Source: Flavobacterium hibernum
GTDB taxonomy: Bacteria; Bacteroidota; Bacteroidia; Flavobacteriales; Flavobacteriaceae
Assembly (NCBI RefSeq): GCF_000832125.1
Contig: NZ_JPRK01000021.1
Span: 1-51,981 of the forward strand
DNA: 51,981 bases
Direction: 5' to 3'
The position numbers and the translations under genes are program-made. Below, in pieces: positions 1-7,010 of the stretch. Each line of letters starts with the position of its first letter. The first letter of the stretch is position 1. The notes under the pieces are model-generated. The model was not told the origin of the DNA, did not search any database, and was given only the letters and a program-made list of their open reading frames with translations.

Positions 1-1
1 A

Positions 2-109
2 AACATTTTGGATGCCGTTTTTTGTGATGTTTTTGAAATGGAAAATGGCAAAATAAAAAAGCTTACCTCATATTTGATGTCTAGAAACGCAAGTTTAAAG
101 TTTGAATAA
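2..109 (+). CDS. 3' end of an NTF2/SnoaL-like protein (partial)
   Basis: An open frame enters from the left edge and ends at TAA 107-109, giving the last 35 residues of a protein. The tail reads DVFEMENGKIKKLTSYLM near its end, which is the typical C-terminal strand of nuclear-transport-factor-2/SnoaL-like small alpha+beta proteins (a D.FE...GKI..L..YL pattern). Most of the gene lies outside the window, so substrate or function cannot be given. It is convergent with the comM remnant, and a shared hairpin terminator follows. Family call is from this short tail only. Confidence 0.55.
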   Translation, partial: NILDAVFCDVFEMENGKIKKLTSYLMSRNASLKFE

Positions 110-137
110 GTATTTAACCGCAAGTTTCTCAACCAAC

Positions 138-170
138 AAACCCGACAGGTTTTAAAAACCTGTCGGGTTT
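138..170. terminator. Bidirectional terminator between the NTF2-like gene and comM
   Basis: Perfect inverted repeat aaacccgacaggttt / aaacctgtcgggttt with almost no loop, flanked by A and T runs. It lies between two convergent genes and could end transcription from both sides. Confidence 0.75.
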
Positions 171-197
171 AACATGTAAAATTTACAGTATTAGGTT

Positions 198-1079
198 CTA
201 CCCCAACCAACCATCACGATCTAAACTTCTATATTGAATAGCTTCTGCTATATGTTGCGAAACTACGCTTGGAGCATTGTCTAAATCAGCAATTGTTCTG
301 GCCACTTTCAAAATCCTATCATAAGCTCGCGCAGAAAGATTGAGTCTTTCCATCGCTGTTTTCAGCAATTCTTTTGATTGTGTATCAAGCGCACAAAACT
401 CCCTAATTAATTTACTACTCATTTGAGCATTGTAATGTATATTTTCAATTTCTTCGAATCGTTTTGTCTGAATTTCTCGCGCTGCGGTAACTCGTTTTCG
501 AATTTCTACGCTGCTTTCGGCTTTTCGATCATCAGCTAATTTTTCGAAAGGAACTGGCGTGACTTCAATATGAATATCAATTCGGTCTAATAATGGTCCC
601 GAAATTTTACTCATATAACGTTGCATTTCGTGTGGCGACGAAGTATTTGGCATACTTGGATCATTAAAAAAACCACTCGGACTTGGATTCATACTGGCCA
701 CCAACATAAACGATGAAGGATAAGTTACTGTAAACTTAGCTCTAGAAATAGTAACTTCTCTGTCTTCAAGTGGTTGGCGCATCACCTCCAAAACATCCCG
801 TTTAAATTCTGGTAATTCATCCAAAAACAAAACTCCGTTGTGTGCCATCGAAATTTCGCCCGGTTGCGGATAACTTCCACCTCCAACAAGCGCAACATTA
901 GAAATTGTATGATGCGGACTTCTAAATGGTCTTTGATTCATTAAGCCTACTTCTTTTAATTTTCCAGCAACGCTATGAATTTTAGTGGTTTCTAATGCTT
1001 CGCGCAAAGTCATTGGCGGCAAAATACTTGGAACTCTTTTTGCTAACATTGTTTTTCCTGCTCCGGGTGGACCAATCAA
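198..1079 (-). pseudogene. comM: comM (yifB) C-terminal fragment, separated by prophage
   Basis: This is the C-terminal part (about 292 residues) of the ComM/YifB Mg-chelatase-like AAA+ protein, a hexameric helicase that promotes branch migration in natural transformation. It opens directly with the Walker A motif IGPPGAGKT. It continues with the Walker B-like FLDELPEF, the sensor region ASMNPSPSG, the arginine-containing SGPLLDRIDIHIEV block and the C-terminal Mg_chelatase_C helices. The first 218 residues of the protein are at 37265-37927, beyond the prophage. The only in-frame start here is a TTG (1077-1079) that lies in normal coding sequence, so it is not a genuine start. A TAA supplied by the phage arm closes the frame upstream. 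Without excision the cell should lack full-length ComM. Precise excision would rebuild a 511-residue protein. Confidence 0.95.
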
Positions 1080-1080
1080 A

Positions 1081-1108
1081 ATAAGAATGTGTTAAAGAAA
1101 TACCACTT
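1081..1108 (+). other. attL (core 1081-1084, phage arm 1094-1108)
   Basis: Host comM sequence runs to the ATAA core at 1081-1084. The phage side carries aaagaaataccactt at 1094-1108, which is repeated in inverse orientation at 37249-37263 (attR). Joining the two phage halves gives an attP of about 50 bp with perfect inverted arms around the core, the usual shape of a serine-integrase attP. Joining the two host halves restores comM in frame. The exact central dinucleotide cannot be fixed within the 4-bp identity. Confidence 0.85.
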
Positions 1109-1114
1109 TTATAT

Positions 1115-1122
1115 TATCTTTG
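1115..1122 (+). promoter_or_regulatory. Host-type -7 box directly before the integrase start
   Basis: TATCTTTG matches the Bacteroidetes -7 consensus TAnnTTTG. It ends 4 bp before the integrase ATG, so the predicted start site is at or next to the start codon and the message would be nearly leaderless. The -33 element is not a clear match; that region overlaps the phage attachment arm. Confidence 0.5.
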
Positions 1123-1126
1123 TTCA

Positions 1127-2914
1127 ATGGAAAAGAAGCACGCAATATTACTTGTAAGGGTCTCAACTAGTGTTCAAGACTATGAAGCTCAAATATATGA
1201 TTTAAGACAATACGGAAATAAATTTGGTTATACTGATTTTCATATTATTGAAACCAAAGAAACGGCCTTCGCTGATTTTGACCAAAAGATTGGTACAAAT
1301 GAAATGTTTCGTTTTATTGAAAGTAATCCGCACTACAATACAATTTTTATAACTGAACTTTCACGCCTTGCGAGACGACAAAGTATTTTGCATTCAATAA
1401 AAGAATTATTTATTAATTCCAGAATACAATTGTACATCAAAGATTCAGAATATAAACTATTAGATGAATCGGGCAACATTACCCAACAGGCCGAAACGAT
1501 GTTTACTCTATTCGGTTTATTTGCCGAAGCTGAAATTAAACAAAAGTTAGAACGCTTTCAAAGAAAGAAAAAGGAACTCATGGAACTAGGCTTGTCCATT
1601 GGTGGTAAATTACTTTTTGGGTATGATAGATTTATGACCGACAATAAAAAGAATACACTGGTTGTAAATGAAGAACAAGCGTTAATTATACGAACCGTTT
1701 TCAATTGGTACATCAATGGTTTAGATGAAGTAAAAAGTCCATCAGTGAAAAGAATTTCAATTGAATGTATTAAGCGTGGCTTCCACCCCTATACCCACAG
1801 TAAACGGAACTTAAATAAGTTACTTAAAGAAGAAGCTTACACTGGTGAAAAGATTACCAATAATAAGCGTAAGAATCCAAAGTATAAATTGGTTCCAAAC
1901 GAACCTGAATATTTAATCTCGAATAATAAAATTAAGTATCCTGTTATAATTGAAAGTGAAACTTATAATTCGGTACAGGAAAAACTTAAATCGAATATCA
2001 CTAAAGGCGATAAAGAGACTAAACATATAACAATACTTTCAAAATTAATTAACTGCCCTTCATGTGGCCGTAAATTATCGGCAAATTACAGAAGTACAAC
2101 TGGTGCAAGTAAAAATAGTTACAGGTGTACCAGCAGGACTGATACACAACCTTGCGGTAGTTCTAAAAGTTTGTCAATGAATTTAATTGACAGTGCAGTT
2201 TGGGGATTGATTAAAGCAGATTTACCAACACTATCTAAAAGGATTAATGAAATAAATCCAGACCAATACTTACTGCAATTAGATTCGCATCTGGGCAATT
2301 TTATTGAAAGAGAAAAAGAAATAGAAAATGAAATTCAGGAAAATGTACAAGTTGTAGATTCAATGGGTAAAATGCGTAATGTAAACGTTATTGAATTGGT
2401 TCAAAAGTCAGCAAAGAAAATTGAAAAACTTGAAACTGAACTTGATAAAATTGCGCAAGAGAAAGCAAGAATTGCATCAAATAAATTGCTGATTCAAGAT
2501 AAGCAAGAAAATGTTGAATCAGTGATAAAGGACAATCTTTCAACCATTGAAAATTCAAAAGAATTATTGAAGAAATACATAAACAGTTTTGTTGACCAGA
2601 TAAATATTCTGGAACATAATGTGAGTTATACTGTATTAGAAATTGTTCTAAATGATTTCACCGTGTCGCAAGATTACACGGAATATTTTGGTGATACGTT
2701 GCCGATTCAATTGGAGTTGGATTACATTGTAATAGATAAGCGTGTAACACGAGATATAAAATTAGCATATATGAAATCACAAAGTCCAAGTACAGATTTT
2801 ACACGCTTTACCAAATTAACTTTTGAACAGATTATTCCACAGGTTAAAAAAGAAATGAATACAAATGATTATGATTTGTCCCTTCCAATACAATACTCCA
2901 AATTATTATTTTAA
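1127..2914 (+). CDS. int: Large serine integrase
   Basis: A 595-residue large serine recombinase that would integrate and, with a directionality factor, excise the prophage. Residues 1-150 form the resolvase-type catalytic domain, with the nucleophile in LVRVSTS (Arg11, Ser13) and the ELSRLARR arginine motif. Residues of about 160-290 match the recombinase domain. A zinc ribbon begins at CPSC (Cys310, Cys313) with later RC and PCG cysteines. A coiled coil of about residues 385-495 is the segment that controls synapsis in this family. The gene sits 18 bp from the attL arm, as usual for these elements. It is the only candidate for the integration enzyme, since the second serine recombinase at 34343 lacks the large C-terminal region. 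No small DNA-binding directionality factor was recognised beside it. Confidence 0.95.
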   Translation: MEKKHAILLVRVSTSVQDYEAQIYDLRQYGNKFGYTDFHIIETKETAFADFDQKIGTNEMFRFIESNPHYNTIFITELSRLARRQSILHSIKELFINSRIQLYIKDSEYKLLDESGNITQQAETMFTLFGLFAEAEIKQKLERFQRKKKELMELGLSIGGKLLFGYDRFMTDNKKNTLVVNEEQALIIRTVFNWYINGLDEVKSPSVKRISIECIKRGFHPYTHSKRNLNKLLKEEAYTGEKITNNKRKNPKYKLVPNEPEYLISNNKIKYPVIIESETYNSVQEKLKSNITKGDKETKHITILSKLINCPSCGRKLSANYRSTTGASKNSYRCTSRTDTQPCGSSKSLSMNLIDSAVWGLIKADLPTLSKRINEINPDQYLLQLDSHLGNFIEREKEIENEIQENVQVVDSMGKMRNVNVIELVQKSAKKIEKLETELDKIAQEKARIASNKLLIQDKQENVESVIKDNLSTIENSKELLKKYINSFVDQINILEHNVSYTVLEIVLNDFTVSQDYTEYFGDTLPIQLELDYIVIDKRVTRDIKLAYMKSQSPSTDFTRFTKLTFEQIIPQVKKEMNTNDYDLSLPIQYSKLLF

Positions 2915-2941
2915 ATTGCTATATTTAAATCAAAAAAATAG

Positions 2942-3562
2942 ATGGATATTCTTATCAATATTGTCATAGCATTTGTTTGTGGTCTAGTTCCTACTTTACT
3001 AACACTTTACTTGAATGAAAGGGTAAAATTGAGTGTAAAAAATTCTTTTGACGAGAAGTTAGAAGTTCTTAAAAAAGAACACTCAAAAGAAATATCTCAG
3101 TTTCAATCAGAGCTAAATCATCTTAAATCCAAGGAGAATTTTAAGTTTACCAAGTTGCACGAAATTCGACTTAAAGTTCTTGCTCGAACTCATCATATCT
3201 TAAATGATAATATGCAGTTACTGCAAGATTTTATATCACCTACTAAAATTATTCCTGAAGGTAAAACTGTTGAAATGTATGAAAAGGAATTTAGTTTGAG
3301 ATATAAGGAGAAACATAATAAATTTATAAGGTACTTCAATCACTATGCTATTTATTTTTCTGAGGATTTGGAAAAATTAATACGAGAATATGTTGCTTCG
3401 TCTGCTAAAGTTTTTGACATATATGACAGAAAGGTGCATTTCCCAAAAAGTGATGACCAAATTTTACAGGAAGCTTACAGTGTTTATAGTAAAATGCCTC
3501 TTGAAATCTATCCTTTGAAAAAACAAATTGAAACTAAATTTCGTGAGTTATTAGGTGAATAA
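2942..3562 (+). CDS. Membrane-anchored coiled-coil protein, paralogue A
   Basis: A 206-residue protein of unknown function. Residues 3-23 are a hydrophobic anchor. A basic segment and a long charged coiled coil of about residues 25-75 follow (KNSFDEKLEVLKKEHSKEIS), with the motif ENFKFTKLHE, then a helical C-terminal domain ending PLKKQIETKFRELLGE. The same blocks occur in the next gene (LTLYL-ERVK, ISxFQ, KSxENFKFTKLHE, PLKK-IE). The pair therefore arose by duplication. It lies between the integrase and a minus-strand cargo cassette, so it may be cargo expressed in the lysogen, for example superinfection exclusion at the membrane. That role is inference; I recognise no characterised family. 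Confidence 0.75.
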   Translation: MDILINIVIAFVCGLVPTLLTLYLNERVKLSVKNSFDEKLEVLKKEHSKEISQFQSELNHLKSKENFKFTKLHEIRLKVLARTHHILNDNMQLLQDFISPTKIIPEGKTVEMYEKEFSLRYKEKHNKFIRYFNHYAIYFSEDLEKLIREYVASSAKVFDIYDRKVHFPKSDDQILQEAYSVYSKMPLEIYPLKKQIETKFRELLGE

Positions 3563-3582
3563 AATTTTCTAAACATACTATT

Positions 3583-4248
3583 ATGACTTACCCAGAATTC
3601 ATATACCAAATACTAGGTTTTGTTGGTTTACCAGCATTATTCACACTGTATTTAACTGAAAGAGTTAAAGGCAACATTAAAAACACATACGACCGAAAGC
3701 TCGAAGAAATTAAAAAAGAAAACACAAAAGAAATTGAAGAAGTTAAAAAGCAACATTCGATAGAGATTTCTCGATTTCAAGCTGATATAAATCAATTAAA
3801 GTCCAGAGAGAATTTTAAGTTTACAAAACTGCACGAAAAGCGATTTGATGGTTTAGCGGAAATTTACAGTTATCTGTCACAATTAATGGAACTTTTACAT
3901 ATATACAGTGTATACGTAAAGAATCAAAAAAATAGCGATGTAGACAGTATTGAAATTGCTAACGCTCAAAATAGTTTTATAAATACCTACGCTGATTCAA
4001 CAAAATATATATCTCGAAATATGTTATTTTTTGATGACAAAACTGAAGTAATGCTTATAAATTATATGATACATTGTAGAGACTTTTTTAATACATATGA
4101 CCAGTATAAGCATATGCAAGAAATCAATAAAGAAGATAACTTAGGTTTCACATTTAACTTTGACTCTGAATATCAAAAATTGGAAAAATTGATATTTCCT
4201 CTTAAAAAAGAAATTGAGAAAGAGTTTCGTAAATTTTTAGGAGAATAA
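3583..4248 (+). CDS. Membrane-anchored coiled-coil protein, paralogue B
   Basis: A 221-residue paralogue of the preceding gene, 20 bp downstream and probably cotranscribed. It has an N-terminal hydrophobic helix (about residues 8-24). A coiled coil follows that is longer than in paralogue A by roughly ten residues (the KENTKEIEEVKKQHS segment). The shared ENFKFTKLHEKR motif comes next, and the protein ends in PLKKEIEKEFRKFLGE. The conserved ends and variable centre suggest two subunits of one assembly, or diversified copies. It is convergent with the minus-strand cassette that ends at 4255, only 6 bp away. Function unknown. Confidence 0.75.
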   Translation: MTYPEFIYQILGFVGLPALFTLYLTERVKGNIKNTYDRKLEEIKKENTKEIEEVKKQHSIEISRFQADINQLKSRENFKFTKLHEKRFDGLAEIYSYLSQLMELLHIYSVYVKNQKNSDVDSIEIANAQNSFINTYADSTKYISRNMLFFDDKTEVMLINYMIHCRDFFNTYDQYKHMQEINKEDNLGFTFNFDSEYQKLEKLIFPLKKEIEKEFRKFLGE

Positions 4249-4254
4249 TAATTA

Positions 4255-4881
4255 TCATTCTCTTAGTCCTAATTGTTTTTTAAATACTGTTTCACGATAC
4301 TCTACATATCCTTTATTCTCACTGCCTAGATTTATAACTTCTACCAATCTGGCAGTCATCCGATTCACAAGCTCAAAGACCTTTTCTGTAGTTGGCAAAA
4401 TTTCTGGAAATTCATCTTCTTTTACTTTTAAATCTCTAGATTTTAAGACATTTATTATAGCTTCAAATAATTGAGAGTAACCAATTATTTGAAACTTAAT
4501 TTCTCCAGTTAAATAAGCATTAGCAAGTACATTCAATCGTATAGTTAAAGTAAATAAGTCTTCAATTTCAACCTTTCCATTCGTTTTTAGTATTGCTCTT
4601 CTAAAATTTTCATTAATTGCCTTTCTAGTTTCTTCTGGTATTTCAGTGCTTAAACTTTTTTCAAAAAGAATATACGCATCATATAAATGACCATATTCTA
4701 CTGAAAGAAGCACTACTAATTCATAAATTTCTTCAAATTTTCCGACCAAGATTTGTTTACGATTATCTTCGGTGGTTCTTTTAATTGCTTTTCTGGCATA
4801 AATTAAAGCGCCAATAGCAGCAAAAGCCGCTATTGCGCCACTATATTTGTTGACCAGTTCGAATATGTCAATTATTCCCAT
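4255..4881 (-). CDS. Single-pass membrane protein, last gene of the RES cassette
   Basis: A 208-residue protein with a hydrophobic stretch (YSGAIAAFAAIGALIYA, about residues 13-29) and a helical, charged cytoplasmic part. I see no catalytic motif. It is the third gene of a compact minus-strand cassette behind the RES-domain gene (5252) and a 114-residue gene (4895), with a 13-bp gap, so it is likely cotranscribed. The anchor-plus-helical-domain layout resembles effectors and sensors of phage-exclusion systems, but that is an analogy only. It is unrelated by eye to the two coiled-coil paralogues. Confidence 0.7.
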   Translation of the reverse strand: MGIIDIFELVNKYSGAIAAFAAIGALIYARKAIKRTTEDNRKQILVGKFEEIYELVVLLSVEYGHLYDAYILFEKSLSTEIPEETRKAINENFRRAILKTNGKVEIEDLFTLTIRLNVLANAYLTGEIKFQIIGYSQLFEAIINVLKSRDLKVKEDEFPEILPTTEKVFELVNRMTARLVEVINLGSENKGYVEYRETVFKKQLGLRE

Positions 4882-4894
4882 TTTAGGTATTTAA

Positions 4895-5239
4895 TTACTT
4901 GTTTTCTTTAACGAAATTTTGAAATTCTAATGTTATACTTTGTCTGCTTTTGCTTCCTGACTTTTTAATTTCCTGATAAACTATAGCATCTAATCCATAC
5001 TTTATAAGGTTCTGTAATTCAATAGGTGTTTTTAAATGAACTCTGAAAATTGGAATATATGCTTCAGATAATTTCCTTATGAGATATTCAATTTGATTTA
5101 AGCTTAAAATATTATTCTCTTTTAATCTTTCAATTGCACCAGTTTGACCAACATTGAATTCACTGAAATAGTAATCAAATATTGCTTGAATATTTTCTTC
5201 TGTTTTTGGATATATGTTTTCACTTTTTTTTGGTAACAT
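4895..5239 (-). CDS. Small protein in the RES cassette
   Basis: A 114-residue protein, mainly helical and soluble, with no recognised motif (it starts MLPKKSENIYPKTEENIQAI). It sits 12 bp after the RES-domain gene and 13 bp before the membrane-protein gene. Its size and position would suit an antitoxin or adaptor for the RES protein. However, it lacks the Xre-type helix-turn-helix usual for RES antitoxins and lies downstream of the toxin-like gene instead of upstream. The function is left open. Confidence 0.65.
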   Translation of the reverse strand: MLPKKSENIYPKTEENIQAIFDYYFSEFNVGQTGAIERLKENNILSLNQIEYLIRKLSEAYIPIFRVHLKTPIELQNLIKYGLDAIVYQEIKKSGSKSRQSITLEFQNFVKENK

Positions 5240-5251
5240 AAAATTATTGAT

Positions 5252-6289
5252 TTAAATATTACTTATTTCGTCATCATCCCAGTAAATTCTTTCATCATCA
5301 AATTTAGTTGCGGTTCTTAATACATTAACAGAGATTGGACTTTCATCTAACTTTGGGTTGTCATAAAAAGTTTCTAATACAATACCTTCTATCAATTTTA
5401 ACGGCATCAGTTTTTTAATGGATTGCGGTATGATAGCTAAATTTTCAGACTCATGCTTTACGGCAATGGAGGGATATAGAATACCATCATAATGCGCTAT
5501 TGGTTCTTCGATATCTGGCAATGGTTCAAAATCATTTTTTAGGATTATATCTGCGAAGTAAGCACTAAACAAATATTCATATTTTTTTTCACTATTAACG
5601 GGAATAATTTTTAAAAATTCGGAACTTAAAAATTCTAAATGTAAGCCTAAAATTTCAGCAAAATAAGGGTTTTGATTTTCCATTTTTTGTTGAAAAGATG
5701 TCGTAGATAATTTTAATCCTTCATTGTCTACTGTTTTATCATTTGTTAGTAAATACGCTATGAAATCATGCTTATCTTCTTTATACCATTCAGCAATAAT
5801 AATTCTTTGACCAACTTTTGGTTTTACTTCTAAAATTGCTACACTTGGAATGAAAGCACAATAAAAAATTGTTGAATCAGGGGTGTTTGCTCTGTTGTAA
5901 ACTCCATTTTTTTTATTTACCTCTAATGGTGGATTTTTTATGAAACCTAAATCTCTAACTTTTCCATCTTCTAAAAAAATATCTATTACAGTCGTAACTC
6001 TATACAAATAATTAAAATATAATTTGCGCTGTGTTATGAGTTCCATATAAAAAACCGATTTAATAAACCGAATTAATTCTGCTAAATCACCTTCTTCAAT
6101 TTCAGATAAATTAATTGATTTTAAATAAGCAAATGCTTCTTTATAGTATTCAATACAAACTTTTAAAATTTCTTCTTCTTCAACAGTGATTATTTGATTA
6201 GTTGAAATTTTCATCAAAATTTGTTGCTCTTCAGATAATTTGGTTTTATAGTTTCTACAATCTGGCTGTTTAGGAAAATTGAATTTCAT
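5252..6289 (-). CDS. RES-domain protein (possible NAD-consuming toxin or effector)
   Basis: A 345-residue protein. Residues of about 95-285 carry the features of the RES domain: Arg97 in LYRVTT, Arg133 in YNRANTP, the block FYCAFIPSVAILEVKP with Glu154, and DGILYPSIAV with Ser274 followed by NLAIIP. These match the R, E and S positions that name the family. Characterised RES toxins degrade NAD or transfer ADP-ribose and usually have 150-230 residues with an upstream Xre-family antitoxin. This one is longer, with a helical N-terminal domain of about 90 residues and a C-terminal tail, and no Xre partner. It heads a three-gene minus-strand cassette after a terminator. I infer cargo, possibly an abortive-infection effector held off by one of its partners. 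Confidence 0.65.
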   Translation of the reverse strand: MKFNFPKQPDCRNYKTKLSEEQQILMKISTNQIITVEEEEILKVCIEYYKEAFAYLKSINLSEIEEGDLAELIRFIKSVFYMELITQRKLYFNYLYRVTTVIDIFLEDGKVRDLGFIKNPPLEVNKKNGVYNRANTPDSTIFYCAFIPSVAILEVKPKVGQRIIIAEWYKEDKHDFIAYLLTNDKTVDNEGLKLSTTSFQQKMENQNPYFAEILGLHLEFLSSEFLKIIPVNSEKKYEYLFSAYFADIILKNDFEPLPDIEEPIAHYDGILYPSIAVKHESENLAIIPQSIKKLMPLKLIEGIVLETFYDNPKLDESPISVNVLRTATKFDDERIYWDDDEISNI

Positions 6290-6324
6290 TCATTAAATAT
6301 TAGGTTTTAAATATATACAAAAAA

Positions 6325-6346
6325 AGCTACTTAATTCTAAGTAGCT
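6325..6346. terminator. Bidirectional terminator separating replication operon and RES cassette
   Basis: Inverted repeat agctactta / taagtagct with a 4-base loop, an A run on the left and TTTTTATT on the right. It ends the minus-strand replication operon and insulates the RES cassette downstream. Confidence 0.8.
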
Positions 6347-6352
6347 AAATTT

Positions 6353-6499
6353 TTATTCATCATCTAATATTTCATTTGACGTTATAATGAAGTCATCAAT
6401 TGCTTCAAAAAATTCTAATTGATTCTTTTTGTATCGTTCAATTTGAATCATGATTAGTTTCAATATTTCGTCTTCTGGCGTTAATTCTTTTTCTTCCAT
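6353..6499 (-). CDS. Small acidic ORF (48 aa), end of replication operon
   Basis: A 48-residue frame beginning MEEKELTPEDEILKLIMIQI and ending EILDDE. It is strongly acidic and predicted helical. The ATG (6497-6499) directly abuts the stop of the nuclease-like gene, and the frame ends 7 bp before the operon terminator, so the whole space up to the terminator is filled. That contiguity is the main evidence that it is a real gene. No function is recognised; small acidic phage proteins sometimes inhibit host enzymes, which is speculation here. Confidence 0.55.
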   Translation of the reverse strand: MEEKELTPEDEILKLIMIQIERYKKNQLEFFEAIDDFIITSNEILDDE

Positions 6500-6937
6500 T
6501 TATTTTAGAGATATCACATTTTTGTTATCAATTGGAATCTTTACAAATTCCTTATTTATCAGTTCAGTATTTCCCATTGTCGTTGCTTGCGTTGGACATA
6601 CAAATGTTTCATAACCGCCAGTTTTTAGTTTCTCAAAAAACACTTTATTATCTGCAAAGAATACGAACAACATCGGTTCATATTCTGTTTGGTTTGTGGA
6701 TGCATGAATTGCATCCAATTTAAATGATTCAATTATTGTGGTTGGATACTGGTCACTTTTCGTTTTTCTATTTTTTACTTCAAATGCAACTTTATTACCA
6801 GTGCTTCCAGTAAAATAACCATCAATGTTATCAAATGTATTCGCCTCTGTGAATTCATAATGTTGAACGTTGAATTGTTTAAATAAAGCAATCATATTAT
6901 CACGTTCGGCTTTTTCTGCTCTTTCAAATTTTGTCAT
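6500..6937 (-). CDS. PD-(D/E)XK nuclease-like phage protein
   Basis: A 145-residue protein read from MTKFERAEKAERDNM. A longer frame extends upstream to 7072, but it would overlap the end of the primase gene and its extra 45 residues are not phage-like, so the ATG at 6935-6937 is preferred. The core FDNIDGYFTGSTGNKVAFEVKNRK has the spacing of a PD-(D/E)XK active site: the D of DGYF, then E-V-K on the next strand. A possible role is a Holliday-junction or replication nuclease, consistent with cotranscription behind the primase. The family is inferred from the motif alone. Confidence 0.65.
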   Translation of the reverse strand: MTKFERAEKAERDNMIALFKQFNVQHYEFTEANTFDNIDGYFTGSTGNKVAFEVKNRKTKSDQYPTTIIESFKLDAIHASTNQTEYEPMLFVFFADNKVFFEKLKTGGYETFVCPTQATTMGNTELINKEFVKIPIDNKNVISLK

Positions 6938-7010
6938 ATTTTTTTGTTTATTATAAATATGTCTGAAATTCCAAAAGTTCAAATTATTTTTCGAAATCAT
7001 GAAAAATATT

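Noticed and set aside
6536..6575. CTTTACAA at about 6537 on the plus strand
   Set aside because: It lies inside the nuclease-like gene on the opposite strand and is followed by TTCAGTA, not by a -10 match.
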